Virus record (IMG/VR): IMGVR_UViG_3300048838_000916
Span: 1 to 48,173 of that record
Length of the DNA stretch: 48,173 nt
DNA from: a virus
Direction: 5' to 3' (one strand)
This document shows, in pieces, positions 30,111-39,000 of this stretch. A model generated the notes under the pieces. It saw only the letters and a program-made list of their open reading frames with translations, had not been told where the DNA came from and ran no database searches. Position 1 is the first letter of the stretch. Every line of letters begins with the position of its first letter. The position numbers were made by a program, and so were the translations under genes.

Positions 30111-33100
30111 ATGCTAAACCTCGTCAATACCACAGGGCCTGCCAACGCGCGCATAATGCTCGTTGGTGAGGCTCCAGGTAAAGAAGAGCAGATGACTGGC
30201 GAACCATTTGCTGGTACCAACGGGAGAGTCCTTAACCAGCTTCTCTCAGCTGCCGGCTTGTTCAAACAGTCCTGCCTTCTCACCAACGTAGCTCGCCAGA
30301 TGCCCCCAGGAAAGAACATCTCTCTTTTCTTTGAGGATCGCCTATGCACTCAGCCCAAACCCATGCTCCGTGAGTGGATGCACATGCTTGCGGCTGACAT
30401 TCAAACCTATAAGCCCAACGTCATTGTTGCCCTCGGTCGCACCGCTCTCTGGGCACTCACCGGCTTCACCAAGATTTCCCAATTCCGCGGGTATCTTTGT
30501 GAGTGCTCCCTCGTTCCTGGCTTCAAAGTCCTTCCAACCTTTCACCCCCGCTATGTCATTGAGAATTGGAAAGAATCCTTCACAGTGGTGATGGACCTTC
30601 GAAAGGCTGTGCGCGAAAGCACTACCCCAGAAATGCCTCCAGACACTCGCACCTTAATCCCCGAAGCTTCTCTCGATGAATGGATTAAGTATTGTGACTT
30701 CCTTGCTGAGCAAGAATGTCCAGTCGCATTTGACATTGAAACCACAGGAAATCGCTGCCACACCCACCGAGTAGGGTTCGCGCACAATGCAAACTTTGGT
30801 ATGTCAATCGGAATCCTCAATGGTCTTTACCCAAAGTACTCAACCCAAGACGAAGTTGCCTTCTGGGACTCCGTCACAAACGTACTGAACCACTGCCCAG
30901 TGATTCTTCAAAACGGCTCCTTCGACATCGGAGCTATCTTCCACCACGTTGGAGTGCTCCCTAAAAAGCTCTTCTTCGACACCCACATCGCAGCACACGT
31001 CTGCTGGCCCGAAACTCCTCGAAGCCTGTCCTATCTCGCTTCGATGTTTCTCAATGTCCCAGCATGGAAGCACACTGGTGGCGACGACAACGGCCTTTAC
31101 AACGCCGCCGACTGCGCTAACACCTTCGGCATTTACCAAGGACTTCAAAACGAAATAGAAGCTCAAGGTCTCACGGAAGTCTTTATGTTTGAGCTGTCCC
31201 AGATCTACCCCGCCGTTATGCTCCAGCTCCAAGGCATCCTCATCGACGAAGACCGTAGGCAAAAAATCGCTTGCTTCGCGCAGGAGGAAATGGATGAAAT
31301 CCAGGAAGGACTCAATCGTATCCTTAAGAAAGACATCAACATGCGGTCTCCAAAGCAAATGCAGCAACTCCTGTATATTGACCTCGGACTTCCCGTCCAG
31401 TACAAACGTCGCAAGTCTGCGAATGACGCTCGTACTGTTACTACAGATGCGACGGCACTTGCTAATCTCGAGCGTACCTGTAAGCACCCTGCTCTTGCTC
31501 TCATCATGCGATATAAGAAACTTGACAAATTGGTATCAAATTTCTTGGACATTGAAGTCTCTCCCGAGGGTCGTGTATACACTTGTTACAACATTACAGG
31601 CGCGACAATGCGCCGAGAAAACAAAGGATTCGTAGTTGACGACGAAGATTCCTACCGCTCCTTTGGCCGCTGGAGTTCCTCCGGCTCCATCATTCTCCCA
31701 TACGGCCCAGGCAACCTTCAAAACATCCCCAAGGCTGCCCGAAAAATATTCGTACCTCCCAAGGGATACCTTCTCCTCCAGGCTGACTATAAACAAGCAG
31801 AAGCTGTCGTCGTCGCATACCTCATCAACGATGTAAAGCTGAAGAAACTCTTCCAAGATTCCTTCGGAAAGAGCGATGAAGAGTGTGTCGCTAATGGCTG
31901 GGACGTACACAAAATAACTGCTGCGCCAATGTTCGGATGCTCAGTTCTTGACGTCACAAAAGAACAGCGGACTGTAGGTAAAACCATCCGCCATGCCTGT
32001 GTTGATAAGGATACCGAAGTCTTGACAAAACGCGGGTGGGTAAAGATCTCCACCTTCAACAAAGAAACAGACGAGGTTGCCCAGTACTGGGAAGACGGTA
32101 CCATCTCATTTACAAAACCAATTGAAACAGTACAATATCCGTACAACGGAGTACTATACGAATTCAAGCAACCTTCTCTACACCAAGTAGTATCACCCGG
32201 CCACCGAATGCTTGTAACAAATAGAAAGAACAAGAAAAATTACGTACGCCTCAGCCAGGATGTATTTGACACTCGTAATGCTGATTACAAAATCCCAATC
32301 GCAGGTCAATACAAACCTGAGGTAGTATGTGATTTCTCTGAATCAGTTTTTCGCTTGTTCGTCGCAATCCAAGCAGATGGTTCTTACCGCCAGCGTGGAA
32401 TGAAAAAGGAAATAACCTTTCATATCCAGAAGGAACGAAAGCTCATTCGTCTTCGACAGCTTCTTGTTGACGCTGAAATCATGTTCACCGAAACAGTACG
32501 TCCTGATGGAATCCAGCATGACTTCTACATCGGAGGAAGTAACGAACCAAACGTCAGCCTTTTCGCACTCATCTCTCAGACAGAAAAAATGTTTGGGCCT
32601 TGGGTGCTTAATCTCACTTCCTCGCAGATGTCAGCAATGGTTGACGAAACGCGCTGGTGGGATTCACGACGTAACGAATCTGGAAACAGCTGGCAATACT
32701 ACTCTCAATACAAAGAAAACTGCGACTGGGTAGCTACGATGTGTCACCTCTCCGGGCGCAAAGGTACTGTATCAGCAACACACCCAACAGTATACACAAC
32801 AAACATATCTGACGTAGATGCGGTATGTTTTGATAAGTCTGAACGGAACTACGTACCATACAGTGATTGCATTTACTCTATGCAAGTTCCGTCGTCATAC
32901 TATCTAATCCGCAAAGGGAGTATCATCAGTGTCACTGGTAACACTAACTATTCAGCTGGGCCGGACGTTGTTGCTAATAGACTAGGTATCACCAGAAAGG
33001 AAGCTAAGTCCTATCTTGACCGCTACCATGCTGGAACTCCACAACTCCATCTTTGGCACCAGCGAATCCAGGATGAGCTACAACGTACCAGAGTTCTTAC

Positions 33101-33455
33101 AAACCTCTTTGGAAGAAAGCATCGCTTCCTTGACCGTTGGGGAGACTCTCTCTTTCGAAGTGCCTATTCATTCATCCCTCAAAGTACTGTTGGAGATCTC
33201 CTTAACCACGCACTCATCAATATCTATAACAATCTCAACTCCTGGTGCCACCTCGCACTACAGCTTCACGACGCAGTGTACGTCTATGTAAAGCCTACTG
33301 ATCTCCCTGACGCAATCCACGCCCTCAGAGAGAACATGATCATCCCTCTTCAAACCGAGCAGGGCGAGGAATTCACCATCGACGTAGACTTCTCCGTCGG
33401 CGAGACCTGGGGTGAAATGGAAACTGTTTCTTGGCACCCCAAGAAAAGTCAATAA
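30111..33455 (+). CDS. UDG - family A DNA polymerase fusion containing an intein, 1114 aa
   Basis: ATG 30111 follows TAGGAG. Domains: residues ~1-165 uracil-DNA glycosylase-like (GEAPGKEEQMTGEPFAGTNG; FHPRYV at the end; N-terminal Fe-S cysteines of family 4 missing); ~200-380 a 3'-5' exonuclease (Exo I D208 in FDIETTG, Exo II NGSFD, Exo III YNAAD); ~480-1114 the polymerase palm and fingers (motif A D559 in ADYKQAE; motif B RTVGKTIRHA interrupted after residue 629; motif C LHDAVYV with D1054 but Ala instead of the usual Glu). A 315-residue intein occupies 630-944, so the mature protein would be ~799 aa. The main replicative polymerase is inferred. Confidence 0.9.
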   Translation: MLNLVNTTGPANARIMLVGEAPGKEEQMTGEPFAGTNGRVLNQLLSAAGLFKQSCLLTNVARQMPPGKNISLFFEDRLCTQPKPMLREWMHMLAADIQTYKPNVIVALGRTALWALTGFTKISQFRGYLCECSLVPGFKVLPTFHPRYVIENWKESFTVVMDLRKAVRESTTPEMPPDTRTLIPEASLDEWIKYCDFLAEQECPVAFDIETTGNRCHTHRVGFAHNANFGMSIGILNGLYPKYSTQDEVAFWDSVTNVLNHCPVILQNGSFDIGAIFHHVGVLPKKLFFDTHIAAHVCWPETPRSLSYLASMFLNVPAWKHTGGDDNGLYNAADCANTFGIYQGLQNEIEAQGLTEVFMFELSQIYPAVMLQLQGILIDEDRRQKIACFAQEEMDEIQEGLNRILKKDINMRSPKQMQQLLYIDLGLPVQYKRRKSANDARTVTTDATALANLERTCKHPALALIMRYKKLDKLVSNFLDIEVSPEGRVYTCYNITGATMRRENKGFVVDDEDSYRSFGRWSSSGSIILPYGPGNLQNIPKAARKIFVPPKGYLLLQADYKQAEAVVVAYLINDVKLKKLFQDSFGKSDEECVANGWDVHKITAAPMFGCSVLDVTKEQRTVGKTIRHACVDKDTEVLTKRGWVKISTFNKETDEVAQYWEDGTISFTKPIETVQYPYNGVLYEFKQPSLHQVVSPGHRMLVTNRKNKKNYVRLSQDVFDTRNADYKIPIAGQYKPEVVCDFSESVFRLFVAIQADGSYRQRGMKKEITFHIQKERKLIRLRQLLVDAEIMFTETVRPDGIQHDFYIGGSNEPNVSLFALISQTEKMFGPWVLNLTSSQMSAMVDETRWWDSRRNESGNSWQYYSQYKENCDWVATMCHLSGRKGTVSATHPTVYTTNISDVDAVCFDKSERNYVPYSDCIYSMQVPSSYYLIRKGSIISVTGNTNYSAGPDVVANRLGITRKEAKSYLDRYHAGTPQLHLWHQRIQDELQRTRVLTNLFGRKHRFLDRWGDSLFRSAYSFIPQSTVGDLLNHALINIYNNLNSWCHLALQLHDAVYVYVKPTDLPDAIHALRENMIIPLQTEQGEEFTIDVDFSVGETWGEMETVSWHPKKSQ
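31998..32942 (+). other. Intein within polymerase motif B, 315 residues
   Basis: Begins with Cys630 (CVDKDTEVLTKRGWVKI), has the block-B-like HQVVSPGHRMLV, and ends IYSMQVPSSYYLIRKGSIIS then VTGN944, followed by Thr as the +1 residue. The penultimate residue is Gly instead of the usual His. The middle contains LFVAIQADGSYRQRG and a second similar stretch, a degenerate LAGLIDADG homing-endonuclease core. Removal would join IRHA to TNYSAGP and restore motif B (R-x3-K-x6-Y). Confidence 0.9.
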
Positions 33456-33466
33456 TTGACCTTTCT
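33442..33466. repeat. 25-bp palindrome, copy 11
   Basis: Left arm AGAAAAGTCA, centre ATAAT, right arm TGACCTTTCT. The polymerase stop codon (33453-33455) lies in its centre, and the ribosome site of the next gene follows at once. Confidence 0.9.
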
Positions 33467-33478
33467 GGGAGGAACCAA

Positions 33479-34681
33479 ATGAGACACTTAAATAACTGGA
33501 TAGACGCGTATTGTGATTATACTAATGACACCGAAAGTCATCCAATGTTTAATCGCTGGGTGGCATTTAGTGTTATCTCTGCGGCACTGAGAAAGAAAGT
33601 AAAGTTTGAATTGGGTCGAATCAAAATTTACCCTAACCTTTATGTAGTGCTGGTAGCCGAGCCAGGGGTAGCAAGGAAGTCTCAAGCTATTTCCTACGGC
33701 AAAGGCATTATGAAAGCTATACCTGAGATCAACGTAGCCTCTGATGCAGTAACCCGCGAGGCTTTGCTGGAAGAGTGCGCGCAGGTAGCTACGGATTCGA
33801 TCCTTCCTACTGGGACAATCCTTCGCCACTCCTCACTCACCATTTGTTCAACAGAGTTTGAAACATTCTTGGGACAGAAAAATGACAACACCAAAATGCT
33901 CGTATTACTTACAGAGTTTTTTGACTGCGGAGACGAAGAGTTTAAGTACAGAACAAAAACCCAAGGAGAAACAGTTGTCCCAAGTATTTTCTTGTCAATT
34001 CTCGGAGCAACAACGCCGGAGAGTCTCGCCTCTTCTTTGCCAGTTATTGCGATCGGGGGTGGACTCACGTCTCGTATACTCTTTGTTTATGCAAGGGGAA
34101 AAAGTAAGAAAGTCCCAATCCCTGTAATCACCCCTGAGATGACCCGCATTAAAGGGCTTCTGGAAAAAGATCTTTTCCAAATCTCACAAATCGCGGGGTC
34201 ATACCGCTTCAACAAAGCAGCGGAACAAGAGTGGATTAAATGGTACAACGCTCTTGAAATCGAAGACACAGGACGAATCTGCCCAGACCCTTCCTTCAAC
34301 GGTTGGTACTCTCGCAAACACGTATTCGTCTGTAAGATGTGTCAGATAAATGCCGCCGCTACGTCAGGTGCTACAATGGAAATAACTCCAGAACTTCTTC
34401 ATCGCTCAATCCAAGACGTCGAGGAAGTGGAACAATCAATGGGGAGAGTATTCAACGCGATTGGAAGATCGAACATAACTTCTGAAGTTGATACTGTTCT
34501 TTCCCTGGTGAGACAGCACAAAACAATCTCTGAGAAGCAGTTGCTCTCAATCGTCTGGCGTGATATGGATGCCCTGAAGTTCGACAATGTAATTAAAACT
34601 GCGATGAAGACTGGGAAGGTGAAAAGAACTTACGTCGCGCAGGGAGGAGAGCCGGGGATAGCTTACACTTGGTGTGAGTGA
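33479..34681 (+). CDS. DUF3987-type ATPase / helicase-like protein, 400 aa
   Basis: Start chosen at ATG 33479 behind GGGAGG; a longer reading would overlap the polymerase stop and palindrome. The sequence has the DUF3987 layout: NRWVAFSVISAALRKKV, then an unusual Walker A LVAEPGVARKSQAI (60-71), SLTICSTEFETFLG, and PSIFLSILGATTPESL. Family members are often annotated as primase/helicase-associated. The P-loop departs from GxxxxGKS, so ATPase activity is not certain. Last early gene, ending at the bidirectional terminator. Confidence 0.75.
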   Translation: MRHLNNWIDAYCDYTNDTESHPMFNRWVAFSVISAALRKKVKFELGRIKIYPNLYVVLVAEPGVARKSQAISYGKGIMKAIPEINVASDAVTREALLEECAQVATDSILPTGTILRHSSLTICSTEFETFLGQKNDNTKMLVLLTEFFDCGDEEFKYRTKTQGETVVPSIFLSILGATTPESLASSLPVIAIGGGLTSRILFVYARGKSKKVPIPVITPEMTRIKGLLEKDLFQISQIAGSYRFNKAAEQEWIKWYNALEIEDTGRICPDPSFNGWYSRKHVFVCKMCQINAAATSGATMEITPELLHRSIQDVEEVEQSMGRVFNAIGRSNITSEVDTVLSLVRQHKTISEKQLLSIVWRDMDALKFDNVIKTAMKTGKVKRTYVAQGGEPGIAYTWCE

Positions 34682-34683
34682 TT

Positions 34684-34722
34684 AAAAGAAAAAAGGGAGG
34701 ACCTAAATCCTCCCTTTCTTTT
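34684..34722. terminator. Bidirectional terminator between converging blocks
   Basis: AGGGAGGA (34694-34701) pairs with TCCTCCCT (34708-34715) around CCTAAA. On the plus strand TTTCTTTTC follows; on the minus strand the complementary A-rich side gives TTTTTTCTTTT. It sits between the stops of the two opposing genes. Confidence 0.85.
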
Positions 34723-35087
34723 CAAAAGTTACTCCCCACCCCAAAGAGTGCACCAATTCTAACCCCCAGATACCCAGCTGTTGCTGTAATTTTCCAACTC
34801 GTAGACCCAACATCTATTTTATACTGCTCATCAGCCCACTTCCTTTCAGTAGCGTTTTTAGCTTTCCTGCATCTCCAATCATGTCTACAAGATGCAACTG
34901 GATGCCGATGTCTTTGAATAATAAATTGCAGTAAATACGGAACACTTGACCCGTCCCATTCAAACTCAGCCGGAATAATATCCTGCGTGTTATTCATCCC
35001 TGGACAATAATGCGGCATCGTAAGTACACGATTCAACGGCCTTTCCAGTACCGTTCGCATATATACAACACTATCATCTCGAATCAT
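34722..35087 (-). CDS. DUF1353 family protein, 121 aa
   Basis: Start chosen at ATG 35087, which overlaps the endolysin stop (ATGA) behind AAGGAG; a longer reading has no ribosome site. The pattern IPAEFEWDGSSVPYLLQF, then CRHDWRCRKA, matches DUF1353, a small phage family of unknown function often found near lysis or tail genes. A cluster of H and C residues may bind zinc. Last late gene before the terminator. Confidence 0.75.
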   Translation of the reverse strand: MIRDDSVVYMRTVLERPLNRVLTMPHYCPGMNNTQDIIPAEFEWDGSSVPYLLQFIIQRHRHPVASCRHDWRCRKAKNATERKWADEQYKIDVGSTSWKITATAGYLGVRIGALFGVGSNF

Positions 35088-35518
35088 TTCGGGTACTCCT
35101 TCCAAGGAAGCTGAAAGTGCGGACCATCTAAAATACTTTTCCAGTCTCCTCCCCACTCAATTCGGACTCCAAGCTCTCTAGCAGCTTCCTTCATCGCGTT
35201 TGCTATAGGGTAATACTGATCCCAGTCATCAATGTTTAAGATACCGTCTTCGTCAAAATCCCCATTCACTGGATACGGTAACAGATCTACAGCATGCCCA
35301 GTCAAGTGCCGCGAGTTAAGTGTTTTACTTTTTCCTTTTGCGAGTAACTGCTGTTGCCTTTGCTGTGTACGTAATCCCTCATTTACCAGAAAATCTTGAG
35401 CAGTCAACTCCAACGCTCTCCTAACCACCTTCACCAGATCAGGATGAACACCTTTCAGATTATTCAAAGATCGTTTACTAAAGACAAAGTCATTCACCTT
35501 GCTTCGAGGATAATCCAT
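35084..35518 (-). CDS. Endolysin, L-Ala-D-Glu peptidase (M15, T5-like), 144 aa
   Basis: Start chosen at ATG 35518 with GGAGGGG upstream (rather than seven codons earlier). Zinc ligands fit H71 and D78 (SRHLTGHAVD) and H134 (DGPHF), catalytic D131. A loop DFDEDGILNIDD (87-98) matches a calcium-binding EF-hand, as in the T5 endolysin, which needs Ca2+. It cuts the peptide cross-bridge of peptidoglycan between L-Ala and D-Glu. No signal peptide, so a holin is needed; the gene just upstream is a candidate. Confidence 0.9.
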   Translation of the reverse strand: MDYPRSKVNDFVFSKRSLNNLKGVHPDLVKVVRRALELTAQDFLVNEGLRTQQRQQQLLAKGKSKTLNSRHLTGHAVDLLPYPVNGDFDEDGILNIDDWDQYYPIANAMKEAARELGVRIEWGGDWKSILDGPHFQLPWKEYPK

Positions 35519-35891
35519 TCTTAACCCCTCCAATCCCATTGTTCACATTAGCTACCATCAGCAGCAGATTGTCCAGCTTCTGATTCTGAATTCTGTCATT
35601 TTCAATGGTGATCCTTTGGTACTCCACAATCCTTGTCTGGCATTCCTGCCTGCATATAGTACATTCATTCTTTTGTACTGACTGCATCTCAATCGCATGT
35701 TGCTTATCACTCATCTTTTTGAAGTCCTCCCTCAAACCAGTGATAGCGTCATCCAGCGTTTTCATGTTCCTCGAAAAACTCCACTTCATCGTGGCAGCCA
35801 CAATCCCACTCGCTCCAATCCCCAACGCTACTGCAAGCGCGACAACCTGTGCGGAGGTAATTACAACAAAAGGCTCAACAGGTGCGGACAT
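35490..35891 (-). CDS. Holin candidate with one N-terminal transmembrane helix, 133 aa
   Basis: ATG 35891 follows GGAGGAG. A hydrophobic segment (ITSAQVVALAVALGIGASGI, residues ~11-30) is followed by a long charged, coiled-coil-like cytoplasmic part (ITGLREDFKKMSDKQHAIEM), with one CxxC pair. This layout resembles single-span lysis or XhlA-like membrane proteins. Its place immediately before the endolysin supports a holin or lysis regulator. A second holin or spanin was not recognised. Confidence 0.6.
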   Translation of the reverse strand: MSAPVEPFVVITSAQVVALAVALGIGASGIVAATMKWSFSRNMKTLDDAITGLREDFKKMSDKQHAIEMQSVQKNECTICRQECQTRIVEYQRITIENDRIQNQKLDNLLLMVANVNNGIGGVKNGLSSKQGE

Positions 35892-35974
35892 CCTCTCCTC
35901 CAGCGCTTAAAAAGTTCCATCCATACTTAATCCCTACCCACAAAGTCAAAGATTGTCAACAGTTTTTTAATGGG

Positions 35975-35999
35975 AGAAAAGTCAATAGTTGACCTTTCT
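35975..35999. repeat. 25-bp palindrome, copy 12
   Basis: Left arm AGAAAAGTCA, centre ATAGT, right arm TGACCTTTCT; flanking TGGG and CCCA extend the pairing to 14 bp. It separates the 1719-aa virion gene from the lysis genes, suggesting independent control of lysis. Confidence 0.9.
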
Positions 36000-36009
36000 C
36001 CCATTCTGT

Positions 36010-39000
36010 TTATTCTTTTTCTTTCGTGGAAGGAATTGCCCAGAAGTATCTAAACTCCTGAGGAAGGAACCCTTCTTCGCGGTAGCGTTCTGGGATGTCG
36101 TCCGCGGCTATCCTCATTCCTTTATGGATCATCTGAGGAATTGGACCCTGCCCCCTGAACCAGTTGTTGAGGAAGTCACCAGCAATACCGAATTCACTTT
36201 CTTCCCCACCATACACTTTACCTTCCTTGGTATCCCACAGTGCTCGGGCGATTGGTGAAAGACCTACAATAGGTTCTCCATTCTGGGATGTACCGACAAA
36301 AGGTAAGTGGGCAATGTGGTGAGAATAATCATGTCCCATCGCTGCACCACCACCAAGCACCACACCAGCATAAAGCATCTCCCGCATGGACTGCCTCACC
36401 GAGAACTGACCAAGGAAGTCTCTCTCACTTGCAAGAGCGTCTGTGATAATTCCTTTCTTGAATTCGTACTCTCCCTTGCGGATGAAGTCTTTAAGGGTTT
36501 TCATTTCCTCAAACGCTTTATCCCACGTCCAGTTTGTTCCCTTCGCACTTTTAAATGCTTCAGTTACAGCTCTACCTGACTGGTGCAGTGTTATCAACCG
36601 CCGTTCAAAGATTTTAAACGCCGTTGACTGAAAGAGCATCGTTGCTCTGACCAAAGGACTCTTAGCCCAGGAAGGGTTAAGTACACCACCAAGGAAGTTG
36701 TTCTTTAAGATCGTGTCGTAGATCGCATAGCTTGCGTCCCTGCCAGTAAGTCCTCGCTTCGCGGCCATTTCACCAGCCGCAAGGAAAGAGTGTACTCGGT
36801 CGTAGCTTTCAACAGCGTTTACCATGAATCCTGCTTTGTGGTTAACTTGTTGAAGCATGTTGTCAAACCAACCTACTTGGCTGGCCGGGGTAAGCTCAAG
36901 ATCATCAAGGACGTTGATTCTTCTTGCTTGGTTAGTGAAGCTTTTAGCAGCGTCGTCGTAGAACTTTTTACTGATCTTAGAAGTATCAATCCCAAGCTTT
37001 GAAAGATACTTTGCGCTTTCAGGAGCCATTAACTTGTTTCGTGCGGCGGTAGTTACTGCGGTACCCATGTGACTTACAGCTTCCTTAAAGCCAAGCGAAC
37101 CCCATGTGCCGATGTTCTTAAAGAAGTGTTTGTATGCTACACTGGGAGAACCACCAAGCAATCTCAACACTTCAAAGGAAGTATATCGATCCATCCACTT
37201 ATCAACCATCATTTGCTCAGCTGGAAGACTCGCGTCCTTGATAGCGTTCCACATTCCGCGCATGGCGGAGTTATTCTGCACAGTGCTTGATTGCATGTGC
37301 TTGTACCAAGATGAATCCTTCGGACCATTCTTGTTCCAAAATGCTCTCCATCCAAGTGTCTTCTCAGCCATTGGTACGTAACTCTGAATAGAGTGATACA
37401 CATCCGGGACCATAGGCTGCGCACCAACAAGTCTAGAGTGAAACTGGTTATACGGTACTGTCGTAACTGGTAAATCAATCCCAACGCTCTTTGCGTACTC
37501 AGCAGCTCTAGCTTCCTGCCAACTTGGATGCCAGCTATAGTGCATGTATGGTCTGTCAGTGATAACGTTAAGTCCACTAGCAACTGCACTTTCTTCATAG
37601 CTTTTCATCATAGCTTTAACGTGGGTCGCCGCTACTTTCTCTTCGCTAGTTAAAAGGTCTTTAAGCCACGGGTAATACTGATGATCGGCCGTGTCGTTTG
37701 CTGCAAGAAAGATCCTTGTTGAAGGGAACTTCTGCGCCGCCTGCTTTGTGAGCACTTCATGCTGCGCAGTAAACTTCTCATAAGCAGGACCAACCTTCTC
37801 CCTCAACGCGGTGTTGAATGCTTCAAGTTCCTTAAGCTTAAATGCATACTTTGTTTGCAGTGCTTCTTTCGCAACGGCGTCGAGCTTAGGATCTTTCATC
37901 GCTTTCTCAAGCACAGGAAGAGCTTTATTAAGTTGCCGAAGCTTTGTAGTCACAATACCGTGAGTAGTTACAACACCGCTGTACTCCTCAGCAAGAGGCT
38001 TAAACATTGCCGCCACTTCCCTCGCTGCAGACGCCCCGCCTTTAACGTCTTTCATAATGTTGTGTAACACTGTAAAAGAGTTTTCAATATTATTTGTCCA
38101 AGCTGTCTGCATAGCAGCAAGATGAACTGCTGGATTAGCTCCAGTGTTGTAATGAATAGCTCCCCTACCCCAAGGTCCCATGAGCCTTTCTATTCCAAGT
38201 GGAAGAGCCTTCACAGTTTTCACCGCGCCGGCAGTACTTCCATAAAGCTCTTTTGCAAGTGCCGCAAAGTTCGGAGTTATCATTCTTCTTGGAAGTGTTT
38301 TAGACGTCCCAACAACTTTCGCAACGTATCCAGCTTCGTCAGCTTCTTTGATGAGTTTCGCGAAGACCTTCTGACTTTCAGCGTGAGAAATACTCGCTAG
38401 CTTTTTGGACTGTGCGATTGTACTGAACCATGCTTTCGGGAGAGCTTTAATACCCCTCGCTGCAGCTTCACCAATAGCACTTGCTACTGAGGCATGAGAG
38501 TCATCTGGGAGCCCAAGCACAGCGGCAGTAGATAACGTCCCAATAACACCAGCTGGAATAAGCGTCTTAAGAATTGAACTATCTCCAGTAGTCATCCCAC
38601 CAAAGTCAGCCAAGTCATCAGCCACAGGAGTAATAACCTCAAGCTCTTTCTCAACAATAGGCTTAACCATTTTACGCCAAGTCTCAAAAGCACGATGGGT
38701 ATCTATCTTCTCGTCAGGCACCCCGGCTTTTGCAAGCGTATTGTATATCTTCTCGGCTTCGGCCGCCCTGAACTCAGGACTTTCAAGACTCTTAAGATAA
38801 CTAGCCTCGTCAAGTTCTCCTTTAGTAAACCTCTGAAAGTCAGACATTTCCTGCGAAGCGTCAGCAACTTTCTGCTCAGCTCTTACTGTTCTAGGATTAA
38901 CTTTCTCAGTAGGAGTAGCAACGCCTTTTGCTTTTGCAGCGCGTAGTTGTGCGACTCTTTCTTCAGGAACAGCGACACCAAGCCTTCTGGATTTATCCCC

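Noticed and set aside
29441-30349. Leftward 302-codon reading opposite the methyltransferase and polymerase
   Set aside because: Antisense to two well-identified genes; no motif.
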